DNA of 13,071 bases from Stephanodiscus triporus (Eukaryota; Bacillariophyta; Thalassiosirophyceae; Thalassiosirales; Thalassiosiraceae): assembly GCA_036939755.1 (NCBI GenBank), contig JALLAZ010001106.1, positions 1 through 13,071 of the forward strand, in the 5' to 3' direction. How positions within the stretch are numbered: the stretch's first letter is position 1; every line of letters starts with the position of its first letter. Both the position numbers and the translations under genes were made by a program. A model generated the notes under the pieces. It was given only the letters and a program-made list of their open reading frames with translations. It had not been told where the DNA came from and searched no databases. Of the stretch, positions 1 through 8,902 are shown piece after piece.

Positions 1-560
1 GGGCTCGTTCCCGGCGCTGCCGATTAATGGTATGCCTTGCCCCGAGCCCAATCATAACGTGTCATCGCGAATGGAAAATCTCATCATGATGGTCACCAAA
101 ATCAGCCGACGTACCCCCCTCTACACATTACGTTGATTTCCCTTCCAAACCAAGAATCGTATCAAAGAGTCAAGACATCAAGTATGATGTGCCTTTGTCT
201 GCCCAGCCTCGAGTGCAATTTTCCAAGTTCAGCCAGTTAGTCATGATTCCCTATGATGATGCACAATTGAAGTGGTACACTCGGCTGGAACAGCATCTCT
301 TCTACCGGACATGGCTTTCTGACGTTTGCAGGCTCAGATTCTTGCTTAGGAATGCAACACCTGCGTTGACAAGCAAGGAGTTACTCAATGAATGCATGGG
401 TCTAGGAAACTTTCTTTCCCCAAGCGTAGCACGTCACATGGTCCAGAATAAGCGGGCACACTCTGATGTCGTTCTCGCGGCACAGAGGATACACCAGGGT
501 AACAATAGGATTGAGAAGATTGCGAAGACATCGATGATGAGCTCGCAACAGGGCAGCTGA
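1..560 (+). CDS. Diatom-type conserved protein of unknown function, 3' part (5' end outside window)
   Basis: The reading frame is open from 90 to the TGA at 558-560. It encodes VQFSKFSQLVMIPYDDAQ, then LKWYTRLEQHLFYR and NKRAHSDVVLAAQR. I recall this as the hallmark layout of a family that is very common in diatoms, with V-F-S-x-x-S-x-L-V, then K-W-Y-T, a helical middle and a C-terminal A-H-x-x-V-x-x-x-Q segment; no function is known to me. The only in-frame ATG (243) falls inside the conserved block, so the true start lies upstream. A phase-consistent model puts an upstream exon ending at 29 (frame starting at 2, ending ALPIN), a 76-nt intron 30-105 (GTATGC...ATCAG) and exon 106-560. The family assignment is from memory of the motif. 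The exon is likely real; the intron is inference. Confidence 0.6.
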
Positions 561-825
561 GGTGGCAGCGCTCTATGAGATGAGTTTGTGATAATGACAT
601 GGATACGACTCCACATATCCTCATATTGCCTCATCCGGTCAGCCATTTCAAGAACAATGATTAAGTTTGTCTAGTGGTATAATCAACACATTTTAATGGT
701 CATTTTTTATGCAAACCAGTCTCTATTGTGTTCAATCAGCTTCGATTTTTTACTTGAGCCAATTCAGAATGTTATGAACCAAGGTCATTTAATCTCTTGA
801 TAATTCACTGTGATGAAATGTTGTT
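561..825. other. Convergent intergenic region
   Basis: This AT-rich stretch lies between the 3' ends of two convergent genes and should hold both 3' UTRs. I see no ORF, RNA gene or strong hairpin in it. Confidence 0.5.
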
Positions 826-2653
826 TCAATCGTTCTCCTCTTCTACCAACGAAGTGTCAAAATCTTCACCAGCTTCCAAGTCCCTGATGGCTTTATCCAA
901 TCGATCCGAAGGAAGCTTCGACATAAAAACTGCATCGTACCTTATGCCATTACGGAAAAGGACAAACGACGGAACGGCAACAATCCCAAGTTGTTTCCCC
1001 AACGCCTTGCCCTAGGCGCCGGTTGCATCTGCCTTGATGAACAACAATTCGCCCCCGACACGTTCTTGCCGTGCCATCTTTGTAAACATTGTATTAATAC
1101 TCTTGCACGTCCAACAGGATTGCATAGCAACAAAAACGATGCAATTCTGTCGCTTCGAAATGATTATCTCCGCCAAGCCTTCCACACCCACAATTTGTGT
1201 GACATATGGATTTTGATTATCCACCGTGGACTGCCTTTGCATTTCTTTTTCGTCCATCCCTCCTTCGCTGCCGACACGGGTGCGCCGGATTTGAAGTTGC
1301 AGTTGCTCGATTCGGAACGATTCGTCCAAATCTTCCTCCTCTGGCACGGGCAACCCAAAACGGACGCCGGTACCTGAGTTATCCCGTGGCCAAGAGGTTT
1401 CTTCCCAAAAATCTTTCAACTCCCACCCTCTAATGGCTGTCGGTTTGGTACTTTTGGCGGAGAATAGGATGTTATTCTCCAATAGTATTTGGAGAGTGGA
1501 CGGGCCAAAGCCCGGCGATGGAATGAGGTTCTGGCACTTATCGTAGGACATCGATTCTATGGATTTCACGTATGAGTTAGCCTTTCCGGGTCCAAAGAGG
1601 ACGCCGTCGTTCTTTACTATTTGTTGCGATTGGGTCAGGTTTGACATGTATTTGTAACATTGATGTCTGGATCTTAGTAGCTGAAGCATACTTGATCCTC
1701 CGGCGGGGTTCTCCTCGGTGATGATCATTCCTCTCTGCTCGTTCGATATCGTATCGATGAGAGAGTCGAATCGACCTATGGCTCTTCGAATCCTACTTCA
1801 TCATCACCACTTTCAACGGCCGGCTGCATTACTTTTACTGTTGGACATTTAGTCAATGGGTAGAGTCAATGGCAAACACGACAGTGTGTTGCCAAATTGA
1901 ACAACAAGTGTCACATACCTTCCTTGTTCTTAGTCTTTACTCCACTGGTACTAACAAGAGATACATCGATTCCTAACGTGGCCAGTCCACTGCATTGAAG
2001 CAAACACCAAAGTATTGAGTAAGCAATTTTTATCTGCTTCGAAGGTTGAAATGTAAACATGGATGTATCCTCACGGTACTTCGTGGGAACGAATTCACTC
2101 TGCAAGGAAACATGCATGGCCATTTCCACCCAAGACAACTGCCTGAAGAACCGAGCGGAAAAAATTCAAGCCAATGCACGCATGAATGATGATATGTACC
2201 ACGGTTATGCAAATATCTTGATAATTCAATTCATCGCATAATCACCTTGCCGGAGTAAAACACCGCATCGTCGCTCCCGCCGCCCACCTCCTCCACCTTC
2301 GTCATGGCGCAGTGTAAGCCCACCAGGGAGGCCGTGGCCGTCGACAGCATGTCGCCGTCCGATACCCCGTCGGGCACGCTCGCCACGGTGTGCTCGTATA
2401 CCCTCACGCCATCGCCGAGGGAGATGGCATCATAGTAGTCGTCGCCGTCGTTCATCTTTTCCACACCCACGACGCGACGGGGGGGAGATGACGACGACGA
2501 TCCGTTGTCGCCGCCGGCGGCGGTAGTTCCCACGACGAACGTCAGACTTCCTACTCTAGCAAAGAAACCACGAGGTAGTGCCGTGGCACTAGTGCTGCGA
2601 GGAATCTTTTTAATTCCTACAGGATGTCCTACGTAGAAACATACCAGGGACAT
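826..2653 (-). CDS. Rossmann (MDR/quinone-reductase-like) and thioredoxin fusion protein, with in-frame TAG
   Basis: Four exons join in phase: 2653-2246, 2142-2099, 1989-1919 and 1775-826; introns are 103, 109 and 143 nt. The spliced frame is 491 codons. Residues 1-136 are GC-rich and include DGVRVYEHTVASVPDG and STATASLVGLHCAM, as in the segment before the cofactor site of medium-chain reductases. Exons 2-3 encode AVVLGGNGHACFLADG and LGIDVSLVSTSG, a Rossmann beta-alpha-beta unit. Exon 4 continues with RFDSLIDTISNE and ends in a thioredoxin fold: FVAMQSCWTCKSI (CxxC about 395-398), LLFIKADA, then VAVPSFVLFRNG with the cis-proline. Codon 429 (1014-1012) is TAG. The same frame continues 61 codons to TGA at 828-826 and holds the rest of the fold. 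Redox function is inferred from CxxC; NAD(P) binding is inferred from the glycine-rich loop. The start is uncertain: ATG 2653 is the first in-frame ATG after an upstream stop. It could be an expressed truncated protein, a readthrough gene, a recent pseudogene or a sequence error. Confidence 0.72.
1012..1014 (-). other. In-frame TAG inside the thioredoxin domain
   Basis: The codons read GGC GCC TAG GGC AAG on the - strand. Both flanks are coherent thioredoxin sequence in the same frame (KADATGA before, GKALGKQLGIVAVPSF after). One substitution from GAG, CAG or AAG would create it. No GT-AG pair nearby removes it. Confidence 0.85.
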
Positions 2654-2718
2654 TGCCCAGTACAAAATTTCCTTAAAATGGACTTTTCCGTAAAATGACC
2701 GCGCCTCTACTTACACAG

Positions 2719-2771
2719 ATGGGTAGTCCCAGGCTCTACGTATGGTAGCGCGTAGTCCTGGTACTACCCAT
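2719..2771. repeat. Imperfect inverted repeat / hairpin
   Basis: Left arm 2719-2740 begins ATGGGTAGTCCCAGG and ends CTACG. Right arm 2751-2771 is CGTAGTCC...ACTACCCAT. The arms pair almost throughout, with one mismatch and a small bulge, around a 10-nt loop. Outside the arms, CACAG on the left and GTG on the right extend the pairing weakly. It lacks the arms of a tRNA. It could be a small MITE-like remnant or a structured RNA. Confidence 0.65.
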
Positions 2772-2808
2772 GTGGGGGAGACGAGAGACCCCTGCGCCTA
2801 AACATCGG

Positions 2809-2860
2809 TGGTCGTTCTGACATTCGTAAATTCGCCTGTTGGTCGTTCTGACATTCGTAA
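2809..2860. repeat. 21-bp direct repeat, two copies
   Basis: Copies at 2809-2829 and 2840-2860 are identical (TGGTCGTTCTGA then CATTCGTAA) and start 31 bp apart. The same two blocks, separated by 10 extra bases, occur in the sulfotransferase-like gene at about 3806-3838 (GGTCGTTCTGA, then CATTCGCAAAT). Confidence 0.75.
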
Positions 2861-2903
2861 GACAAGCAAAAGACAAAAAGGTCCGCACAAATCAAGAAAA
2901 GTT

Positions 2904-3085
2904 GGTCACAAGGTCAATGAGACACAAGCAAACAAAAATGTATCTCGGGTTCGCACCAATGAGGTCACAAAAGAGGTCACGAAATAACATGATGTCAAGT
3001 TCATACCATACACACCATGCATGCTGAAAGAGAGAGACATTTTGGATATCGTAGATAGGCCGAGCGAGGTCATTCAGCAGGTCAT
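2904..3085 (+). promoter_or_regulatory. Cluster of GGTCA motifs, possible transcription-factor sites
   Basis: Six GGTCA pentamers lie in the same orientation at 2904, 2912, 2963, 2975, 3069 and 3081. Two pairs are imperfect 12-bp tandem repeats: GAGGTCACAAAA/GAGGTCACGAAA at 2961 and 2973, and AGGTCATTCAGC/AGGTCATTCAAT at 3068 and 3080. The motif and spacing are seen directly; a regulatory role is inference from the position upstream of the + strand gene. Confidence 0.35.
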
Positions 3086-3156
3086 TCAATGAGATTATTG
3101 ATATTATCCGTAGTTCGGCGGCCTATCACAAAAACTTACTCGAGTTAAACACAGTC

Positions 3157-5251
3157 ATGACCAGACAAGGTAAAAAAATTCCACCCAAGAAGAAGCGCAG
3201 GGCATCCGACGGCTCGGAGACAACAAACGAAGCACCTTACTCGAGGGCTCCTTACTCGACGGCTCCCGTCCTTCTAGGGCTGGCAGCAGCGGCGTTGATC
3301 CTAAATGGTGAATTGTCGTCAGAAGTGAGTTTTGCTCTGTCATTTCAGTGTTCATAGGGTCATTTCGGATAACGCCTACTCCGTCTAACAACAAAAGATC
3401 ACCTTCTTTGTCTTCTTCTGATGTATAATCCCAGCCTCCTACCTCCCAACATAACCATATTCGACGCGGGGCTACTCCGTCTGGTGGTTCATTCAGCTTG
3501 CACATCCCTCATTCTCTCAGCATTGCCGATGGACGCGCTCTTACCATCAACCTCGGTGGCGGCAATTGTGAATGGGAACTTCCCGAATACGACGTTCCAG
3601 CAAACATCGATTTTCACAAGACAATTATTGCTGGCTACCCATCCGGTGACAAGCGCATGATTTTCCTGCAGATGGAGGCGCTGACGGGGTGGCCCGCCAA
3701 GGATGATTGGGATTTTTGGGGACTCGGAATGAGCAACCATCCGTTCATCAAGACCAACTATCCCCACCATGAGGGAGTCTGGGGCTGGGAGGACGCGGCC
3801 GATCAGGTCGTTCTGATGGTTCGTAACATTCGCAAATCGATGAACGAATATCACGATATTCTCTGGGACATTGGTTACGCCAAAACTTGGGAGGAAGCGA
3901 ACTTACACCTTGATAAGTTGTACAGCGAGCGACCTCCGCTTGAGGTGAGAGCTTCTTCAATATAAGTCCGCTGTTGTTTGTATCGCTGTCGCTTCGCCAT
4001 GCTCAATTGATGATTTTGGTGTGTTAGGATTGGTTCGAATGGAGAGATTTAAGAGTTATTGATGAAATACTTTGGTATGGGTGAGTTATTCGTCTTACTC
4101 GATTCAGTGCTCATCACGGCAACACTAATACCATTCTGTTGTTGAATTATCTGGCAACTCTTTTTACTCAGATGGTTTATCGACTACTGGGTGAGTCTTA
4201 GTCGTCCGAAGCCCTCTCACTGCTCCGGGGTTGGATTCCCCGAAAAACCTTGTCTTTCTTCCCCAGATCTTCCCCTCTATTCCGTCTGCGTATATACTCA
4301 ACCGCGTGTGAACGAACATTTCTTCCAACTCTGCAGATGGAAGACGGCTTAATGCGCGACATGTTCACGCACAAGATTACAACTCCTTTGCACTGGTACA
4401 TGGTAATGATGCCTGTAAAGTATACTGCCCCAAGGTGCAACGTTGTAGGCGACAGTATCAGTTGCTGGGGCGGTGAGCTCAGCTATGATCTCGTCGTTGG
4501 GGCGGACACAGTTGTCACACCAAGTTATGATCCGCACTGCAGCGGAGGGCCTTTACCTGCTGCTTGTGACAATTGGTTTGATCAATACCATTGCACGAGT
4601 GCTCCGATAAAAGGTAGCTGCAAACCGGTAGCAGTTATATCCGCCGAAAAGCTTCGAGACTATACCGAAGGACCTGCAGAGACAGCAAAAATCGCCAACG
4701 TATTGTTGAAAGATAACAGAATGGGTCAATATGTCATTGACGAAGAAGCATGGGGTTGCATTTGGACCGAGTTGATCGTAAACAAGAAGGGTTTGAAAAC
4801 TGTCAACGATCGCCCTAATGCTGAAGCCGATTATAACTTCTCGAGCGAGATGCTGCAGGCAATGATAATCGAGTTAAACCGTTTGATAACCAAGTACGGC
4901 GGCCCAGAGTGGAACACCAAGGAGACTGCCAATCGTCTCGTCGCTTTGCTCAGTGAGCACCGAGCCTTGGTTCAGACGGAACTTGATGAGGTCAACTCTG
5001 GCGTACGGAAACTCACAGATATGGATTATCTTGGACCGAAAGAGCGAGAGGCAAGGCGAAAATTGAATGGCTCCACGGAAGATAAGCATATCTATTCTAA
5101 GTTCTTCCTTGCTGTAGAACAGAAAATGAAAAAGAAAAGGATACGTGACTTGAAACAGCGTGCATTAAATAAAGCAAGGGAGGAGCGGATCAAAGAGAGA
5201 GAAGTTCGGCTTCTGGACAAGATGAAGAGAGAAGCTAGTGCATCGTCATAA
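3157..5251 (+). CDS. Sulfotransferase-like type II membrane protein
   Basis: Five exons join in phase: 3157-3324, 3435-3944, 4028-4080, 4172-4190 and 4337-5251, for 554 residues. The N-terminus is basic (GKKIPPKKKRR) and is followed by a short hydrophobic stretch, VLLGLAAAALIL (about 38-50), fitting a signal anchor with a cytosolic tail and lumenal enzyme domain. IAGYPSGDKR (about 121-130) resembles the 5'-phosphosulfate (PAPS) loop of sulfotransferases. VVLMVRNIRKSMNEYH (about 181-196) resembles the 3'-phosphate motif R-x(7)-S, here with the Ser after RNIRK. DWFEWRDLRVIDE, the microexon WFIDYW and VGADTVVTPSYDPHC follow. The tail (about 505-554) is strongly charged and helical (KMKKKRIRDLKQ, REERIKEREVRL). 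I recall close diatom relatives of this layout; the acceptor substrate is unknown. The start is the first ATG of exon 1; exon 1 is the least certain. Intron 1 ends after a good pyrimidine tract (CTTCTTTGTCTTCTTCTG). Confidence 0.78.
4172..4190 (+). other. 19-nt microexon of the sulfotransferase-like gene
   Basis: ATGGTTTATCGACTACTGG lies between an acceptor (TTTTTACTCAG) and a donor (GTGAGT). The preceding exon ends with two bases, so the first A completes a Gly codon and the rest reads WFIDYW. This restores the frame between DEILWYG and MEDGLMRD. Confidence 0.75.
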
Positions 5252-5533
5252 GATGTTGCATGCCTGTTTGCAAGGCAATAATAGGTGCTGTCCGCTCATA
5301 GCTTAGTGAAACTGTAGATCTGTAACTCAACAAGTCAATTTCATCAAAACAGTTTTGATATAAATTTCAGGTCGGAACTCTGTCAGACAAATGCGCGGAA
5401 GTATCCCACTGACACATATATTCAATCTAACCAGTAGAATTTTGCAGTCTCCCAGTCCAACCTAACTGTTTTTAGAGCCGGTAAGAATCACTAGCCGAGG
5501 AAGAGGCGGCTGATGGCACGCCTTGAGATGGTG
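5252..5533. other. Convergent intergenic region with short palindrome
   Basis: This stretch lies between the TAA of the sulfotransferase-like gene and the TAG of the ABC-F gene and should contain both 3' UTRs. A palindrome lies at 5343-5359. No coding frame of note is seen. Confidence 0.5.
5343..5359. repeat. Perfect short palindrome
   Basis: ATCAAAA, a three-base CAG loop, then TTTTGAT. It lies about 90 nt past one stop codon and about 175 nt past the other, so it could mark 3' ends of both convergent transcripts. It may equally be chance in AT-rich DNA. Confidence 0.5.
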
Positions 5534-8373
5534 CTAGTTGTTGATTGTGCTCAAACTCCTGACACTGTCAGCGACACGCTTGGCCGTTCTCTGCAATGTC
5601 TCCTTCTTGTAGTCATTGAAGTCTCCACGGAACCTATTGACTTTTCCAGCTCCTACCACCCACAGCTCCTTGCAAGTATGTGTGATGAAATGTTGGTCGT
5701 GACTCACGACCATCAAGCCGCCACGAAAATCCTTCACAGCGTCAACGAGTGCATCGATACTCTCCATGTCCAAGTGGTTTGTCGGTTCATCCATAATTAT
5801 AACGTGAGGTTTTTGATAGGCTAGCGACGCAAACGCGACACGACTCTTTTGTCCTCCAGATAGCATCATCATCGGTTTAACGGAGTCAGTCCCCTGAATC
5901 TGAAACTTCCCTAAAAAGGATCGCATTATTTGATCCTAGAGAGAGAGAGGCGGCGATGACAAGCGACAGGGCGCGATAGAGTGGCTGTGATTGCATAAAC
6001 TTCAATGATGAGATCGCAAATACCAAATAGGAGCGCTCACCTCTGAACCCGGAAAAAGATTAAGCATATTTTCAACTGCGGATAGATGCAGATTGAATTT
6101 ATCTGCACTGTGTTGGGTGAAGTGTCCGATTCGTAGATTACCATTTCGAGATATGGAGCCCTTAGTGGGCTTCAATCGATCCATTATGAGGTTTAGCAGC
6201 GTTGATTTACCCGCACCGTTAGCTGTCCAGGCACGGAGAGATGAGATCGTGCATTACTGCAAAACAATGGTTCAAAATGATAGTGTGAAACTTACGACCG
6301 AGAATTCCTATCCTTGAATCGAAATCAACACCAAAATTAACCTGTTGCAGTATCCACTCCTCCTTTGGTTTTTTAGATCCTGATGCTTCATCCACAACTG
6401 TATAGTCGAACCACACATCGTCGATGGATATGATTGGCCGACCGATCGGCTCTGGATTTGGGATAGAAAACCTCCACAGTTGCTCTACTACCACTGGTTC
6501 GGGAGCCTCCAAGTCCATCTTTTCCACAGCCTTGATGCGACTCTGTACGAGCTTGGCCCTGTTGGCGCTTGCTCGAAATTTATCGATAAACTCCATCATA
6601 TGAGCTCTTTTATCCTGATATGCTTGGTAAACACGCATCAGATTCTTAACATTTTCTTCCGACGTCCGCACATATGTGTCGTAATCACCTTTGTAGTAGG
6701 TTAACGTTCTGTTCTTGAACTCAATAGTGTCTGTACAAACTTCATTGAGGAAGCTTCGGTCGTGGCTAACGACGATCAAGGTATGGCGATATGACTGCAT
6801 ATAGCTTTCAAGCCAAAGTACTGCCTCGAGATCCAAGTGGTTGGTCCTTTTGCAGAATCAACCACGAGCAAAAATAATCGTCATAAACAATGCACACCAA
6901 AGAATGAATTAATTGAATAGAAAAACTCACGGCTCATCTAACATGAGAAGGTCTGGTTCAATGAACAATGCAGCTGCAAGCGCTACTCGCATTCTCCAGC
7001 CACCCGACAGGGCTGATGTTGGACCGTTTTGCATAGATGGAGTAAACTGCAGACCTGTCAAGATCATACCGGCCCGACTTTCGGCAGCGTCCGCGCCGAG
7101 GATCTGCAACCGCTCGTAAACCTCATCCAACCTTTTGATATCAGCGTTAAATGTTGCATCCGCATCATTCACATAATCCTTCCTTAGAGCCTTTAGTTTG
7201 TCCAACTTGGCTTTCACTGACACCCCGTCATCAGTCTTGACCCCGTTCCCTTCGAGTCGTTGAAGCAATTTTTTCTCCTCTTCAATCAGAGTATTCCTTT
7301 CGACATCCGAATCTATTACTGCCTGAAGCACACTAATATCCCCACCTGACGCCTGAATCTCTTGCCTAACATGCAAGATGCGGTGATGGCGAGGCATATT
7401 CTCCACTTCAAATGCCGCGATCGCTTTTAGTAGTGTAGTCTTCCCGACCCCGTTCTTGCCCACGAGACCATCTTAATAAGATAAATGTTCATAAGATTTT
7501 TTGATGATTTGATAGCTGCATAAATTGGCATTGATTTACTCACACCTCCTTCGATGTGCGAACTTCAACTCTCCATCATTTAGCAGTGGTGTGCCATTAT
7601 CTAAGCTGAGCGAAACATTCCTGACATTAATATCCTTTTCGTTTTTCCCTGACCTGTAGTCTGGTATGATCATGTTACTGACAGAAGCCTTTCCGACGCC
7701 CCTATCTTCTTCAGCCTGTAATATTGCCATTTTCTCCTCGTATTCCCTCCTAGCAGCTTCGAGCTCCTTTCGTGATTTCCTCTTATCCTTCGAAGACACA
7801 GTGGAATCGTGGGCGTCACGAGTTTGATTTGTCATGGCCGCGATTTTGCTGCAGGGTAGGTTGGTTGGCATTGTTGTGAAAGAAACGTCACCAAAATACT
7901 AGTAAAGGAACAGATGGAATGATGATTGAATATGCCGACACTTTATCACGAGCTGAAATACTTACTTGTCTTGACCCCACATGTAACGATTGGCATCTAT
8001 TTCAGCCTCGCTTTGATCCGTTAGAACGGAACTTAAGGATACGATACCTTGCTTCAATTTCACCGCCTCGGGTTGCACTTCGTAGCTTCTAGTATTGCTC
8101 CGATTGCCATTGGCGCACTGCATCACAGCCGTCCCGCAAGCTTTGATCAACATGTCATCGCAGCCGTAGCCTTCTAAAAATGGTCCTATGGAATCACCTA
8201 CATCGTCCAAACCACTTTCGTGGATCATTCCCGCGAGGTAGGAGACGATATCGCCTTGAGGAAGTTGAGAGATCAATAGTGAGTTCTAGCGAAAAAATAC
8301 GAAAATCATCTGATGCGATGTGGCACAAACGCACCGTCAATGCCGTCGACCACGCCTTCGTCGTCGCTTCCAT
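5534..8373 (-). CDS. ABC-F family ATPase, GCN20/ABCF3-like
   Basis: Seven exons join in phase: 8373-8335, 8285-7966, 7848-7544, 7471-6931, 6846-6296, 6222-6041 and 5935-5534 (2340 nt, 779 residues). Introns are 49, 117, 72, 84, 73 and 105 nt. The N-terminal region (about 1-120, LPQGDIVSYLAGMIHESG, GPFLEGYG) resembles the N-terminal domain of ABCF3. A charged linker (KDKRKSRKELEAARREYEEK) follows. ABC1 has Walker A GKNGVGKTT (about 226-234), signature LSGGWRMR (about 376) and DEPTNHLD (about 400). ABC2 has GPNGAGKST (about 584-592), LSGGQKSR (about 671) and DEPTNHLD (about 695), then the H-loop VVSHDQHF. There are no membrane segments, as expected for ABC-F. ABC-F proteins act on ribosomes, and GCN20 supports Gcn2 activation. 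The start is the first in-frame ATG (AAGATGG context). Length is near the usual 710-750. Several motifs are rebuilt only by splicing, which supports the model strongly. Confidence 0.93.
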
Positions 8374-8902
8374 CTTTGAGGAGGATGGATGCAAGAACGA
8401 TCCTTAACGACTCTTCTGATGGAGTCGTCATGAGAAACAACGATTGTGACTGCTGTGGAGAACGCGGAAGACTGGTGTTGCGTGTTACCTCTTGCCTCCT
8501 GGCCTACCATAATAAATATCATTGGATGGGCAGGATCGAGGTAGTAGTAGGGCCGCGCCAATATGTCTAAGTTAGACTTCCTACGTGAAGTTGCACAAAT
8601 CTCAAACCTCAAATCATCTCTCCTTTCACCCCCTTCGAATTGGGCTATCTTCGTTCCCAGCATCTATGGTACCCGTCCAACGGCTCCTTCTCGAAAGGGG
8701 AAGGTACGATAATGCAACAATCAACTTGTTGAGCTGAAAAAGGGATTTTATCCAATATTATGAAGGATCTATTTTACTGCACGCATTGAAAGACGTTTTT
8801 TCAGACCAATAAGATGGGAGCCGGAATAAAACGCCGAACCAACGCCGAACCGGGGCATGAAAGAGGTGATGGCGGGATTTTTTCCTCTGCCTCGACGTCC
8901 TC
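8374..8902. other. Intergenic region between UMP synthase and ABC-F gene
   Basis: This 529-nt stretch lies between two genes on the - strand. It should hold the UMP synthase 3' UTR and the ABC-F promoter and 5' UTR. A frame without stops (8663-8337, - strand) crosses it but shows no family motif. An 11-bp tandem repeat lies at 8830-8851. Confidence 0.5.
8830..8851. repeat. Perfect 11-bp tandem repeat
   Basis: AACGCCGAACC occurs twice with no gap, 50-75 nt past the UMP synthase stop codon. No function is suggested. Confidence 0.8.

Larger units (their letters stand above)
2654..3156. other. Divergent intergenic region, likely two-way promoter
   Basis: About 500 nt separate the start codons of the Rossmann-thioredoxin gene (-) and the sulfotransferase-like gene (+). 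The region holds an imperfect 21-22 bp hairpin, a 21-bp direct repeat, six co-oriented GGTCA motifs and a 9-bp inverted pair (GATAGGCCG 3055-3063, CGGCCTATC 3120-3128). No convincing coding frame is seen. That it drives both genes is inferred from orientation only. Confidence 0.5.

Noticed and set aside
826..1014. Genetic-code change with TAG as a sense codon
   Set aside because: The ABC-F frame ends at TAG with a plausible C-terminus, and the other genes end at TAA or TGA in expected places, so one internal TAG is better explained locally.
1911..2138. 75-codon - strand ORF read as a protein with a signal peptide
   Set aside because: Its hydrophobic stretch lies in an intron. Splicing uses only 1989-1919 from this frame, preceded by a 44-nt exon in another frame that supplies the Rossmann loop.
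2719..2771. tRNA gene at the hairpin
   Set aside because: There is one long stem only, with no D, anticodon or T arm arrangement.
3155..3505. 116-codon - strand frame opposite sulfotransferase exons 1-2
   Set aside because: The + strand exon 1 and intron fit splice signals and a membrane-anchor design; the antisense frame has no motif.
8337..8663. 108-codon - strand frame upstream of the ABC-F start
   Set aside because: It overlaps ABC-F exon 1 in another frame, has no ATG where it is called to start, and shows no recognisable motif. It is most likely 5' UTR.
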